Source of the DNA: Pelotomaculum sp. UBA5255
Lineage (GTDB): Bacteria; Bacillota; Desulfotomaculia; Desulfotomaculales; Pelotomaculaceae
NCBI GenBank assembly: GCA_002408725.1
Contig: DHTR01000032.1
Location: forward strand, 1-5,171
Reading direction: 5' to 3'
Length of the DNA stretch: 5,171 nucleotides
Positions within the stretch are counted from its first letter, which is position 1, and each line of letters opens with the position of its first letter. The notes under the pieces are model-generated. The model ran no database searches and was not told the DNA's origin. It worked only from the letters and a program-made list of their open reading frames with translations. The translations under genes and the position numbers were made by a program. This document shows positions 5,170 through 5,171 of this stretch, piece after piece.

Positions 5170-5171
5170 GT

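Overview
The window reads as chromosomal DNA from a spore-forming Firmicute, probably a clostridial or Peptococcaceae-type lineage. The evidence is an aroQ gene followed directly by a YqhT-type Xaa-Pro peptidase, strong G-rich Shine-Dalgarno sites paired with GTG/TTG starts, a small protein resembling the front of the sporulation protease YabG, and two intergenic sequences that fit sporulation sigma-factor consensuses. The genus is inference. All genes lie on the minus strand, so transcription runs from high to low coordinates. I see no RNA gene, insertion sequence, CRISPR array or origin.

Layout in transcription order. (1) 5169-5005: the C-terminal tail of an unrecognised protein, a Gly/Ser/Pro/Gln-rich stretch. 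(2) 4889-3471: tldD, the metal-binding half of the TldD/PmbA (TldE) peptidase, with a possible sigma-A promoter upstream and a perfect 18-bp hairpin about 100 bases after its stop. (3) 3180-2968: a 70-residue protein resembling only the N-terminal domain of YabG, with an exact AC-N17-CATANNNTA (sigma-K type) match upstream and a terminator hairpin that begins inside its stop codon. (4) 2767-1418: pmbA/tldE, the paralogue lacking the metal-site motif, with a sigma-H-like sequence in its leader. (5) 1331-882: aroQ, type II 3-dehydroquinate dehydratase. (6) 885 to the left edge: an M24 Xaa-Pro peptidase cut by the window edge, whose TTG start overlaps the aroQ stop.

tldD and pmbA encode the two subunits of one expected heterodimeric peptidase, but a terminated mini-gene lies between them and each appears to have its own promoter. 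aroQ and the Xaa-Pro peptidase are translationally coupled, as in the yqhS-yqhT arrangement of Bacillus, where efp follows; efp would be expected just beyond the left edge.

The most unusual items are the stand-alone YabG-like domain with its sporulation-type promoter, and its position between the two peptidase subunit genes. Four of the five visible starts are GTG or TTG. The aroQ start is placed at an internal TTG because the ribosome binding site overlaps the more upstream GTG.
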